From the NCBI RefSeq assembly GCF_013284055.1, contig NZ_CP054143.1, positions 682,001-746,000 on the forward strand: DNA of 64,000 bases. Reading direction: 5' to 3'. Each line of letters starts with the position of its first letter. The first letter of the stretch is position 1. The translations under genes and the position numbers were made by a program. The notes below the pieces were generated by a model. The model ran no database searches. It was not told the DNA's origin and saw only the letters and a program-made list of their open reading frames with translations. The DNA comes from Deefgea piscis (lineage in GTDB: Bacteria; Pseudomonadota; Gammaproteobacteria; Burkholderiales; Chitinibacteraceae). Shown in pieces: positions 25,285 through 33,687 of the stretch.

Positions 25285-26019
25285 TTATTTACAACGATCT
25301 TTACGCGCTTGCTGGCGGAGTTTTTCGATGGCCATTGCCGAGCCCGCAGTGGCGGTGGCCGAGCGCCATTGCGGCTCAATCAAATGCATGCCACGAATCC
25401 GCTTTACCGCGGCAACACAATACACGCCACCACCAGCGGGCCATAAGCGATCACCCGCTTGATCGAGAAAACGGCTTTTTTCTAACCAGCCGGGGCGTTG
25501 TACCGGTGGCCGATAGCATAAATGCTCGTCTTGCAACGTTTGAAAATCCAGCACACTTAACCAATCTTTTAATTTGGGTAGCGCCACAAAATTGCCTTTC
25601 CACGGGATTTCTGAATTGGGCTTTAAACGGCGTAAACCCCACAAACTCCATGGATTAAAGCCGGTAATCAGTAAACGCCCTTCTGGGCGCAAGGCGCGCT
25701 GACATTCGCGCAGCACCGCATGCGGGTCCTGACAAAAATCCAGCACATGCGGTAAAGCGATCAAATCCAAGCTTTGCTCATCAAATGGCAACGCTTGTAC
25801 CGAGCATTTCAACTGCGTGCCAGCTGCTTCACCGGCTTGCAAACGCCAAGGCATACGATTGCTGCGTAAACAATCAATTTGTGGCAATTCAAGCTGCACC
25901 GCTTTGTAGCCAAAAATATCCACCACCGAGCGCTCAAACCAAGCCAACTCGCTCATGGCCACATAGCGCCCTAGCGGAGTTGCTAGCCAAGTAGCAAAAT
26001 GATCAAACTCAGCATTCAT
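25285..26019 (-). CDS. Class I SAM-dependent methyltransferase (YafS-like)
   Basis: A 244-residue protein of the Methyltransf_11 type: VQALPFDEQSLDLIALPHVLDFCQDP and ALRPEGRLLITGFNPWSLWGLRR are motifs II and III of the fold. The usual motif I glycine loop is poorly preserved, the region before CSVQALPF being degenerate, so catalytic activity is not certain. Position next to gloB and rnhA matches E. coli yafS. It diverges from gloB across 33 bases. Confidence 0.8.
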   Translation of the reverse strand: MNAEFDHFATWLATPLGRYVAMSELAWFERSVVDIFGYKAVQLELPQIDCLRSNRMPWRLQAGEAAGTQLKCSVQALPFDEQSLDLIALPHVLDFCQDPHAVLRECQRALRPEGRLLITGFNPWSLWGLRRLKPNSEIPWKGNFVALPKLKDWLSVLDFQTLQDEHLCYRPPVQRPGWLEKSRFLDQAGDRLWPAGGGVYCVAAVKRIRGMHLIEPQWRSATATAGSAMAIEKLRQQARKDRCK

Positions 26020-26052
26020 TTTTGATGGCTCACAGGATTTAAATAAATAAAC

Positions 26053-26802
26053 ATGCTTAAACTACATTGCCTACCGATTCTGGATGACAACTACATCTGG
26101 CTCATCGAGCATCAACACCAAGTCATTGCCGTTGATCCTGGTCTTGCCGCCCCATTAAAAAATTGGCTGGCAGCCCATCAAGCGCAATTAGCCGGCATTC
26201 TCGTTACGCACCATCACCACGATCATACTGGCGGCTTAACTGCATTCGCTGCCAGCACGCTGCCCATTTACGGCCCCGCAGGCATCCTTGGGGTGAATCA
26301 TCCTTGCCATGATGGCGATACCTTAACTTTATTGGGAGAGACATTTCAAGTTATCGCCACGCCGGGGCATACTTTGGATCATTTAGCCTATTTTGGTGCT
26401 GGTTTCTTGTTTTGTGGCGATACTTTATTTGCTGCTGGCTGTGGTCGACTGTTTGAAGGTCAACCGGTGCAACTATTTAATAGTTTACAACGACTAGCCC
26501 AGCTCCCTTTGCAAACGCAGGTTTGCTGTACTCACGAGTACACGCTCAGCAATCTACGCTTTGCGCTGCATGTGCAACCCAATAACAGCGCGTTAATAGA
26601 ACGTCAGGCCATAGAAAGCGAAAAACGTTCCCGGCAACAAGCCACTTTACCCAGCACGATTGCACTTGAATTGGCGACCAATCCTTATCTACGCTGCACA
26701 GATGCTGAGTTATTTGAACACGTCAAAGCGCATCAGCCAGAGATAACCACGCCATTAGATTGCTTTACCGCATTGCGCCGCTGGAAAGATTCTTTCCGTT
26801 AA
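26053..26802 (+). CDS. gloB: Hydroxyacylglutathione hydrolase, glyoxalase II
   Basis: Splits S-D-lactoylglutathione to D-lactate and glutathione, the second step of methylglyoxal removal. The 249-residue metallo-beta-lactamase-fold protein has THHHHDHTGG at residues 52-61, TPGHTLDHLAY near 110, CGDTLFAAGCGRLFEG near 130 and CTHEYTLSN near 160, all as in GloB. The next gene is mltD, as in E. coli. Confidence 0.96.
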   Translation: MLKLHCLPILDDNYIWLIEHQHQVIAVDPGLAAPLKNWLAAHQAQLAGILVTHHHHDHTGGLTAFAASTLPIYGPAGILGVNHPCHDGDTLTLLGETFQVIATPGHTLDHLAYFGAGFLFCGDTLFAAGCGRLFEGQPVQLFNSLQRLAQLPLQTQVCCTHEYTLSNLRFALHVQPNNSALIERQAIESEKRSRQQATLPSTIALELATNPYLRCTDAELFEHVKAHQPEITTPLDCFTALRRWKDSFR

Positions 26803-26885
26803 TCAACTTTCAGGCGCTAACTCGTTGACACAGCAGGAAAGCCGCCATTAGTATCGGCAGATTCATTTACTTTGGGGCTCAGCTT

Positions 26886-28457
26886 ATGCTGCGACTACCT
26901 GCGCTCATTTTAAGCGCTTTTTTAGCCACACCGCTGCTTGCAGCTGATCCCAATACTCGCTTTGATTATGCACTCACCCAGCCTACGGCGCCCATTAGCG
27001 CCGATACCCAACGCGTGATGCAGGCTTTATTTAGTAATAAGGTCATTATTCCAGCAGAAGCCGATATTTGGGAGCGCGTGCGTAAAGGCTTTGCTATCCC
27101 CGATATTGACAGCCCCTTAGTCAGTAAATGGGAAAACTACTACGCCAGCCGACCTGATTATCTCAATCGCATTATCAGTCGCAGCACCCCGTATTTATAC
27201 TTTGTGGTCGAAGAAGTCGAAAAGCGCGGCATGCCGATGGAAATGGCGCTCTTGCCGATGATCGAATCGGCATACAATCCTAAAGCACTGTCTTCGGCGC
27301 AAGCTGCTGGCATGTGGCAATTTATTCCTGCCACGGGCAAGCGTTTTGGTCTGGAGCGCACTTGGTGGTACGACGGCCGTCGTGATGTGGTCGCGGCAAC
27401 TGGCGCGGCTTTGTCTTATTTACAAGAAATTCACGGCCTATTTGATGATTGGCAACTGGCACTCGCATCGTATAACTGGGGCGAAAATGCCGTTCGCCGC
27501 GCAGTCGATCGCAATCAAGCCGCGGGCCTTAGCGCTAGCTATATCGACTTAAGAATGCCTGACGAAACCCGTAACTACGTGCCGAAATTACTCGCCATCC
27601 GCAATATTATTGCCGACCCGGCGGCCTATGGCGTTGAACTTAAGCCGATGGCCAATCAAGCCTATTTCACCACTTTGCAGCCGGGCAAACATATGGATGT
27701 ATCCATTGCCGCGCAATTGGCCGAAATTAGCGTGGATGAATTACTGCGCCTCAATCCTGGTTTTATCCGCCCGGTGATTGCCCACAAAGATGACCGACAA
27801 TTAGTTTTGCCAATTGCCAACAAAGCGATTTTTGAGCGCAACTTAGCGCAATACACCGAGCCATTACTTAATTGGCAGCCTTATGTCACCAAAACGGGGG
27901 AACGCTTTGAAGATTTAGCCAGCACCTTTGGCATTGCAGCGGCTGAATTACGCGATATGAATGACATTGCCAGCAAAGAAAACATTGCGCGTGGCCAAAC
28001 GATTTTAGTGCCTCGCCTTGCTGGGCTAGATATCTCTGAGCGACAAACATTAGCGGCGCTACATAAAAATCGTGAGTCAGACGCCATCGATACTGGCGCC
28101 AATGACAAACCCAAAGCGCAACCGGTGTTAGCTAAAAACAGCAAAACCACCGAACATAAAGTCGCCAAAGGCGATACTTTATTTAATATTGCCAACCGCT
28201 ATGGCTTGAGTCTGGCGCAATTAAAATCGCTCAATGGACAAAAAACCAACCATATTGCAATCGGCGATACCTTGCTGGTGCAACGCCCGCAAAATTCGCT
28301 GGCGAGCAAATCGCCCAGCAAATACGTTGCTCAGCGCGGCGATACTTATAGCTCAATTGCGCGTAAATTTGACGTTGAGCTAGCGGATCTCAAAAAATGG
28401 AATCGGCAAAATTTAGTTCCCGGCATGAAAGTCGTACTCTCGCAAGCCGGCCGCTAA
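26886..28457 (+). CDS. mltD: Membrane-bound lytic murein transglycosylase D
   Basis: Cleaves peptidoglycan glycan strands to 1,6-anhydro ends in the periplasm. The 523-residue protein has an N-terminal export signal (LPALILSAFLATPLLAA), an SLT domain (about residues 100-230) with catalytic Glu127 in LPMIESAYNP, AAGMWQFIPATGKRFGL and ALASYNWGENAV, then three LysM-type repeats (about 335-380, 415-460 and 475-520). No lipobox cysteine is seen at the signal cleavage region, unlike E. coli MltD, so it may be soluble or differently anchored. A terminator follows. Confidence 0.93.
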   Translation: MLRLPALILSAFLATPLLAADPNTRFDYALTQPTAPISADTQRVMQALFSNKVIIPAEADIWERVRKGFAIPDIDSPLVSKWENYYASRPDYLNRIISRSTPYLYFVVEEVEKRGMPMEMALLPMIESAYNPKALSSAQAAGMWQFIPATGKRFGLERTWWYDGRRDVVAATGAALSYLQEIHGLFDDWQLALASYNWGENAVRRAVDRNQAAGLSASYIDLRMPDETRNYVPKLLAIRNIIADPAAYGVELKPMANQAYFTTLQPGKHMDVSIAAQLAEISVDELLRLNPGFIRPVIAHKDDRQLVLPIANKAIFERNLAQYTEPLLNWQPYVTKTGERFEDLASTFGIAAAELRDMNDIASKENIARGQTILVPRLAGLDISERQTLAALHKNRESDAIDTGANDKPKAQPVLAKNSKTTEHKVAKGDTLFNIANRYGLSLAQLKSLNGQKTNHIAIGDTLLVQRPQNSLASKSPSKYVAQRGDTYSSIARKFDVELADLKKWNRQNLVPGMKVVLSQAGR

Positions 28458-28480
28458 GCCACAAAGCAACAACAGAACAA

Positions 28481-28518
28481 AAAACACCTTCTGCGATTGA
28501 TCCAGAAGGTGTTTTTTT
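28481..28518 (+). terminator. Intrinsic terminator after mltD
   Basis: A 13-bp stem AAAACACCTTCTG with its complement around a 9-base loop, followed by a T-run. Confidence 0.9.
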
Positions 28519-28595
28519 TGCGCATAAAATCAGTGCAATTACGCCAAGAAAGGCTTAATCTATTTGGGAGATATCTCTTATTAAGAGGCTAGATC

Positions 28596-28997
28596 ATGCC
28601 TAAGCAACTCGAAGTGCAACGCACGCAACACGACATTGTTTTTAATCCCACCGCAGTCGATCAAGCCGTCGCTGCGGCGCGCTTTTTGGCACACCTCAAT
28701 GGCATTCAAGCGCAAGCCTACCCCGCAGAACACAAAATCACCATTAGTTACTCACTGTGCGAATATGCTTTGCTGGATATTGAGCAGCAACTACAAAATG
28801 CTGGATTTGAGCTCGACACGCACTTTTGGCAAAAAATCAAACGCGAATTTGTGCATTACAGCGAAACCGTTCAACGCGATAATCTCGCCATGCCAGAACA
28901 CAATTTAAAATCGCCACAAATTTATATCCATGTTTGGGAAAAACACCCGCATGGAGATCATGACGATACGCCGGAAGAGCTGCGGCGTTACCTTTAA
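28596..28997 (+). CDS. Hypothetical protein, possible small cation-binding fold
   Basis: A 133-residue soluble protein without signal peptide. The first 75 residues (TQHDIVFNPTAVDQAVAAAR, NAGFELDTHFWQKIKRE) suggest a beta-alpha-beta ferredoxin-like fold, resembling heavy-metal-associated domains but with no CxxC. The C-terminus is histidine/aspartate-rich (WEKHPHGDHDDTPEELRRY), which might bind metal. I do not recognise the family. AGAGG lies 12 bases before the ATG. It stands between the mltD terminator and moeB. Confidence 0.6.
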   Translation: MPKQLEVQRTQHDIVFNPTAVDQAVAAARFLAHLNGIQAQAYPAEHKITISYSLCEYALLDIEQQLQNAGFELDTHFWQKIKREFVHYSETVQRDNLAMPEHNLKSPQIYIHVWEKHPHGDHDDTPEELRRYL

Positions 28998-29127
28998 ATA
29001 CTCGCGCACTCCCATTTGTCCACGCTGACAACAAGCTGAAGCCACGCCGCACAAACTAATACCGCAATAATCCCGAAGCGATCGCTACGCGCTATAATCG
29101 GCGCTTACTCCTCAATCCTCTGTTGCC

Positions 29128-29916
29128 ATGACTTTTTGCCCGACTCGTAGTGCCCAGATCGATCTCGACGACAATGCCCTACTGCGCTATAGCCGCCATA
29201 TTTTGCTCGACGAAATCGGTATTGAAGGACAAACCGCGCTCAGCCAAGCGCATGTCTTAGTCATTGGCGCCGGTGGTTTAGGCTCGCCCGTTACGCTGTA
29301 TTTGGCCAGCGCCGGCATTGGCACACTCACCATTGTCGACGACGATCAAATCGATTTAAGCAATTTACAACGGCAAATCGTCCATACCGAAGATCGTGTC
29401 GGCCAAAATAAAGCCCTCTCGGCCAAACAAACCTTAGAAGCCCTCAATAGCCAAATTCGCATTATTGCGCTCAACGAGCGCGCCAGTAGCGAGCGCTTGC
29501 TGGAATTAGTCGCCGCTGCGGATATTGTCGTGGATTGTTGTGATAATTTTGCCACCCGCCATGCGATTAATCGCGCCTGTGTTGCCAGCAAAACCCCATT
29601 AGTATCGGGTGCCGCAGTACGCTTTGATGGGCAATTGACGGTATTTGATGCTCGAATCGACGGCGCGCCGTGTTATCACTGCTTGTTTGGCGAAGAAGGC
29701 GAAGCCAATGATGGCCCTTGCGCCACTTTTGGCGTCTTTGCGCCACTAGTGGGGATTATCGGGGCGGCACAAGCTGCCGAGACGCTTAAAGTCTTAATGG
29801 GGCTGGGTGAAACCTTGATTGGCCGCTTGCAACTGTATGACGCTCGTACCGCTCGCTGGCGCGAAATGAAATACAAGCAAGATCCGATCTGCCCAGTGTG
29901 CGGTACTCAAGCATGA
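29128..29916 (+). CDS. moeB: MoeB/ThiF family adenylyltransferase
   Basis: E1-like enzyme that adenylates the C-terminal glycine of a small sulfur-carrier protein (MoaD or ThiS). The 262-residue protein has the ATP loop GAGGLGS at residues 47-53, DDDQIDLSNLQRQI, the CDNFATRHAIN segment, and four zinc cysteines as CYHC (near 188) and CPVC (near 258). MoeB is the better fit by length and the zinc tetrad, but ThiF cannot be excluded without thi or moa neighbours. Its stop overlaps the gntR start (ATGA), an unrelated partner. Confidence 0.88.
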   Translation: MTFCPTRSAQIDLDDNALLRYSRHILLDEIGIEGQTALSQAHVLVIGAGGLGSPVTLYLASAGIGTLTIVDDDQIDLSNLQRQIVHTEDRVGQNKALSAKQTLEALNSQIRIIALNERASSERLLELVAAADIVVDCCDNFATRHAINRACVASKTPLVSGAAVRFDGQLTVFDARIDGAPCYHCLFGEEGEANDGPCATFGVFAPLVGIIGAAQAAETLKVLMGLGETLIGRLQLYDARTARWREMKYKQDPICPVCGTQA

Positions 29917-30926
29917 ACGACAAGCCACGCCGCCCTTCCTTGCAAGACGTTGCCGATTTAGTCAACACCTCCAAAATGACCATTAGCCGCTACTTGCGCT
30001 CCCCTGAGCAAGTAGCCCCACTGACGGCTGCGCGAATCGCGCAAGCCATGCAAACACTCGGTTATATTCCGAGCCGCGTTCCAGCGATGCTGTCGAACTC
30101 GCGCAGCCGCGCGATTGGCGTGCTATTGCCCTCAATGTCCAATCAGGTATTTTCTGCCGTTGCCCATGGCATTGAACAAGTCAGCACCCCAGCGGGCTAC
30201 CACACTTTGTACGGCCATTATGGTTATGAGCCCGAGCGAGAAGAACAACAAATCGAGCAATTACTGTCATTTCATATTGATGGTTTAATTTTATCGGAAT
30301 CCAATCACACCACCCGCACCCGCAAAATGCTAGAAGTGGCTGCGATTCCGGTGGTGGAAATCATGGATTTACCGGCTCAACCCATAGATTTGGCCGTTGG
30401 CCTTGATCACGTTGCCGCCGCCAAAGCCATGATCGAAGCGATGCTGGCGCACGGCTATCGGCGTATTGTGTATTTAGCCGCACGTATGGATACCCGCACT
30501 CAGCAACGCAATGACGGTTACTGCCAAGCCATGGCCGCACAACAATTGCCAATGCACACCATCCAAACCAGTGAATCATCGAGCTTTACTTTAGGCGCCA
30601 GCTTAATTCGCCAAGCTTTACTCGAAGTGCCCGATCTAGATGGCGTTTTTTGTACCAATGATGACATCGCCGCCGGTGCATTATTGGAATTACAAAGTAT
30701 TGGCCGCCGCATCCCAGACGACATTGGCATTGCTGGCGTTAACCATTTGGATATTGGCTTGGCACTCAAGCCCCAGCTCGCGAGCATTATTACGCCCCGC
30801 GAAGCCATTGGCCGACATGCCGCCGAACGACTCATTGGCAGCATCAATGGCCAGCAATATCCTGAACGGACCTTGAACCTAGGTTTTGATCTTTTTTTGG
30901 GCGGCAGCATCTTAAAACGCGTTTAA
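29913..30926 (+). CDS. gntR: LacI-family gluconate repressor GntR
   Basis: A 337-residue transcription factor: N-terminal helix-turn-helix SLQDVADLVNTSKMTISRYL (about residues 9-28), hinge near 55, and a periplasmic-binding-protein-like sensor domain with GVLLPSMSNQVFSAVAHGIE and GVFCTNDDIAAGALLELQ. Sequence and position in front of gntK/gntT point to the gluconate regulator. The operators at 31105-31134 match its known E. coli site closely. The ATG at 29913 overlaps the moeB stop; the earlier in-frame Met at 29898 lies inside moeB and is not needed. Confidence 0.9.
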   Translation: MNDKPRRPSLQDVADLVNTSKMTISRYLRSPEQVAPLTAARIAQAMQTLGYIPSRVPAMLSNSRSRAIGVLLPSMSNQVFSAVAHGIEQVSTPAGYHTLYGHYGYEPEREEQQIEQLLSFHIDGLILSESNHTTRTRKMLEVAAIPVVEIMDLPAQPIDLAVGLDHVAAAKAMIEAMLAHGYRRIVYLAARMDTRTQQRNDGYCQAMAAQQLPMHTIQTSESSSFTLGASLIRQALLEVPDLDGVFCTNDDIAAGALLELQSIGRRIPDDIGIAGVNHLDIGLALKPQLASIITPREAIGRHAAERLIGSINGQQYPERTLNLGFDLFLGGSILKRV

Positions 30927-31104
30927 TCCGCGCCCTACTCCAGATACCCTCCTGATGTATTTAGCTGTAAGCCTTTAGCTTACTAACACCGATACACATA
31001 CATTGCGTAGTAAATATTCACTCGACTACGTAAGTGTAATCCCTAGGTCAAAACAGCCCTTAAAGCCACGTCAACACTTGAGCGAAGATAAAAATAAAGG
31101 CAAG

Positions 31105-31134
31105 ATGTTACCGAAAACATGTTACCAGTAACAT
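31105..31134. promoter_or_regulatory. Two overlapping GntR operators before gntK
   Basis: ATGTTACCGAAAACAT (31105-31120) and ATGTTACCAGTAACAT (31119-31134) share the bases AT and each resemble the known GntR palindrome ATGTTACCGGTAACAT with one or two changes. The second is 29 bases before the gntK ATG. A weak TTGAGC at 31078 may be the -35 of the regulated promoter, whose -10 would then overlap the first operator. Confidence 0.85.
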
Positions 31135-31162
31135 CTTCAAATATTTCGATTGGAGTCGAAAA

Positions 31163-31678
31163 ATGACAAGTACAAAAGTTTACGTTTTGATGGGGGTATC
31201 AGGCTGTGGTAAATCAGCTGTCGCCAATCAACTCGCAAAAGATCTTAATGCCGCGTTTTTAGACGGTGATTTTTTGCACCCACGCGCCAATATTGAAAAA
31301 ATGTCGTCTGGCCAACCACTCAACGACGATGATCGTGCGCCTTGGTTGGGTGCAGTTAATGATGCGGCATTTGCAATGCAACGCACTAACCCAGTGTCGT
31401 TGATTGTTTGCTCGGCACTCAAAAAGTCTTACCGTGATCGTTTGCGCCAAGGTAATCCGAATCTCTCTTTCATCTTTTTAAAAGGTGATTACGAATTGAT
31501 CGAACAACGCTTGATTGCGCGCCAAGGTCATTTCCAAAAGAGCGGCATGTTAGCGTCACAATTTGCCACATTAGAAGCACCAACCGCCGACGAAAGCGAT
31601 GTGATCATCATTGATATCGCGCCGCCACTCGAAAGCGTGATTGCTGCAGCTCATCAAGCGATCTTGGCACAGGAGTAA
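31163..31678 (+). CDS. gntK: Gluconokinase
   Basis: Phosphorylates D-gluconate to 6-phosphogluconate with ATP. The 171-residue P-loop kinase has GVSGCGKS at residues 11-18, LDGDFLHPRANIEKMSSGQPLNDDDRAPWL at 32-61, CSALKKSYRDRLR near 92 and the lid segment ARQGHFQKSGMLASQFATLE. Motifs and length match GntK/IdnK. GGAG lies before the ATG. It is followed by gntT after six bases and controlled by the GntR operators upstream. Confidence 0.96.
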   Translation: MTSTKVYVLMGVSGCGKSAVANQLAKDLNAAFLDGDFLHPRANIEKMSSGQPLNDDDRAPWLGAVNDAAFAMQRTNPVSLIVCSALKKSYRDRLRQGNPNLSFIFLKGDYELIEQRLIARQGHFQKSGMLASQFATLEAPTADESDVIIIDIAPPLESVIAAAHQAILAQE

Positions 31679-31684
31679 TCGAGC

Positions 31685-33028
31685 ATGGATACGTTTACAC
31701 TCATATTTACCTCACTCGGTTCAGTGCTGCTGTTGCTGTTCTTAGTAATGAAAGCACGGATGCACGCCTTTGTTGCCTTGATGATTGTGTCAATTGGCGC
31801 AGGTATTTTCTCTGGCATGCCAGTAGATAAAATCGCCGATACCATGCAAAAAGGGATGGGCGGCACGCTCGGCTTCTTGGCGATTGTGGTCGCTTTGGGC
31901 GCGATGTTCGGCAAAATCTTGCACGAAACCGGCGCTTTGGACCAAATCGCCGTTAAATTACTCGACAAGTTTGGCCATAGCCGTGCCAACTATGCACTGG
32001 GTATTGCCGGTTTGATTTGTACTTTGCCGCTGTTTTTTGACGTGGCGATTGTATTGTTGATTGGTGTGGTGTTTGCTGTTGCTCGCCGTACCGGCGGTAA
32101 TGTGGTTCGTTTGGCGATTCCACTGTTTGCTGGTGTTGCGGGTTCTGCAGCCTTCTTATTGCCAGGCCCAACTGCCATGCTGTTGGCTTCGCAAATGAAA
32201 GCCGATTTTGGCTGGATGATTTTGCTCGGCTTGGCCGCTGCGATTCCAGGCATGCTGCTTGCCGGTCCTGTTTTTGGTAACTTTATTAGCAAGCACGTGC
32301 ATTTGCCATTGCCTGCTGATGTCAGTGAACCGAGCTTGGGCAAAAACCAAATGCCATCGTTTGGCTTTAGTTTGGCACTGATTTTGTTCCCACTATTGTT
32401 GGTGGGTCTGAAAACCATCGTTGCGCGCTTTATTGATACCAGCGGTACTTTGCATCAATGGCTGCAATTGATTGGTCACCCATTTACTGCCATTTTATTG
32501 GCTTGTTTACTGGCGACCTACGGCTTAGCGTTACGTCGTGGCATGAGCAAAGAAAAAGTCATGGAAGTTTGCAGTGCTGCCTTGCAACCCGCCGGTATCA
32601 TTTTGCTGGTGACCGGTGCCGGTGGTGTGTTTAAACAAGTCTTGGTTGATTCTGGTGTGGGCCCTGCTTTGGGTGATGCATTGATTGGCGCAGGTTTGCC
32701 AATTGCGATTGCTTGCTTTGTACTCGCTGCTGCAGTGCGTGTGATTCAAGGCTCGGCAACTGTTGCTTGTTTAACCACCGTTGGTTTGGTGTTACCAGTG
32801 ATTGAAGCGTCGCAATTGGCCTATTCAGGTGCCCAATTGGCTGCCTTGTCGATCTGTATTGCAGGTGGTTCTATTGTGTTGAGCCATGTGAATGATTCAG
32901 GCTTCTGGCTATACGGTAAATTTACGGGTGCCAATGAAATGCAAACACTGAAAACTTGGTCAGTGATGGAAACCATCTTGGGTACTACCGGTGCCGTTGT
33001 TGGTATGGTTGCATTCTCAATGATGTAA
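31685..33028 (+). CDS. gntT: Gluconate:H+ symporter, GntP family
   Basis: A 447-residue inner-membrane protein with about 12-14 helices, carrying the GntP family patterns ALGAMFGKILHETGALDQIA, LPLFFDVAIVLLIGVVFAVA, LPGPTAMLLASQMKADFGWM and GSIVLSHVNDSGFWLYGKF. It imports gluconate with protons and hands it to GntK. It is co-transcribed with gntK. A 13-bp hairpin follows its stop. Confidence 0.94.
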   Translation: MDTFTLIFTSLGSVLLLLFLVMKARMHAFVALMIVSIGAGIFSGMPVDKIADTMQKGMGGTLGFLAIVVALGAMFGKILHETGALDQIAVKLLDKFGHSRANYALGIAGLICTLPLFFDVAIVLLIGVVFAVARRTGGNVVRLAIPLFAGVAGSAAFLLPGPTAMLLASQMKADFGWMILLGLAAAIPGMLLAGPVFGNFISKHVHLPLPADVSEPSLGKNQMPSFGFSLALILFPLLLVGLKTIVARFIDTSGTLHQWLQLIGHPFTAILLACLLATYGLALRRGMSKEKVMEVCSAALQPAGIILLVTGAGGVFKQVLVDSGVGPALGDALIGAGLPIAIACFVLAAAVRVIQGSATVACLTTVGLVLPVIEASQLAYSGAQLAALSICIAGGSIVLSHVNDSGFWLYGKFTGANEMQTLKTWSVMETILGTTGAVVGMVAFSMM

Positions 33029-33051
33029 AGCGGCGACTCATCTCGCTCATT

Positions 33052-33087
33052 CATGCCCAACAAAGCGCAAGTGTTTTGTTGGGCATG
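33052..33087 (+). terminator. Hairpin without U-tract after gntT
   Basis: CATGCCCAACAAA (33052-33064) and TTTGTTGGGCATG (33075-33087) form a perfect 13-bp stem with a 10-base loop. No T-run follows, so this may stop transcription weakly or protect the mRNA 3' end. Confidence 0.6.
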
Positions 33088-33210
33088 CTGCTATCTAACG
33101 CTGAAAAACTGCACCGATTATCATAAAACGACGCTTTGTTAACGGCAAAAAACCACATCTACCGAGTATTCAAGTTACAATTTGCGAAAATCAAATCAAC
33201 GAGATGCTCA

Positions 33211-33684
33211 ATGCGCTGGATCGTGTTTTTTAGCCTTTTCTTTTGCAGTACATTAGCGCTAGCTCAGACTGTCAACTCAAACATTATTCTGACCGTTACC
33301 GGAAAATCAACCCATTCAGAAGTGCAACTCACTGAACAGATGATTGCGAAGTTGCCACAGCAAATCATGACCATGCCAACTGCGTGGTACCCGACCGAGC
33401 AAACCTTTGAAGGCCCTTTGCTCAGAGACGTTTTAAAATTGGCAGGCATTCAATCGGGCAATATCAAATTGCGATCACTCAATGAGTACACGATCAGCAT
33501 CCCCGTGAGCGATGCGCTGCAATACGATGTGATTATCGCCAGAAAGCGCAATGGGCAACTAATGACAGTCCGTGATAAAGGGCCATTGTTTGTTATTTAT
33601 CCATTTCATCAACATGAAAATCTGCGTCGAACTGAATATTATCGGCGCTGTAGTTGGCAATTACGCAGCATTGCTGCCGAGTAA
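33211..33684 (+). CDS. Periplasmic SUOX-fold (oxidoreductase molybdopterin-binding-like) protein
   Basis: A 157-residue protein with a signal peptide (WIVFFSLFFCSTLALA-QT). The mature part has the pattern of the sulfite-oxidase fold domain: ILTVTGKSTHSEVQLTEQMI, TAWYPTEQTFEGPLLRDVLKLAG, LNEYTISIPVSDALQYDVIIA and DKGPLFVIYPF. The cysteine that holds molybdenum in true enzymes is absent from its expected place in the N-terminal half (the only mature cysteine is near the C-terminus), so a binding or sensing role is more likely than catalysis. The hybrid kinase starts three bases after its stop, which suggests a sensor pair. The frame extends to 33136, but the signal peptide sets the start at 33211. 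Confidence 0.8.
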   Translation: MRWIVFFSLFFCSTLALAQTVNSNIILTVTGKSTHSEVQLTEQMIAKLPQQIMTMPTAWYPTEQTFEGPLLRDVLKLAGIQSGNIKLRSLNEYTISIPVSDALQYDVIIARKRNGQLMTVRDKGPLFVIYPFHQHENLRRTEYYRRCSWQLRSIAAE

Positions 33685-33687
33685 TCA

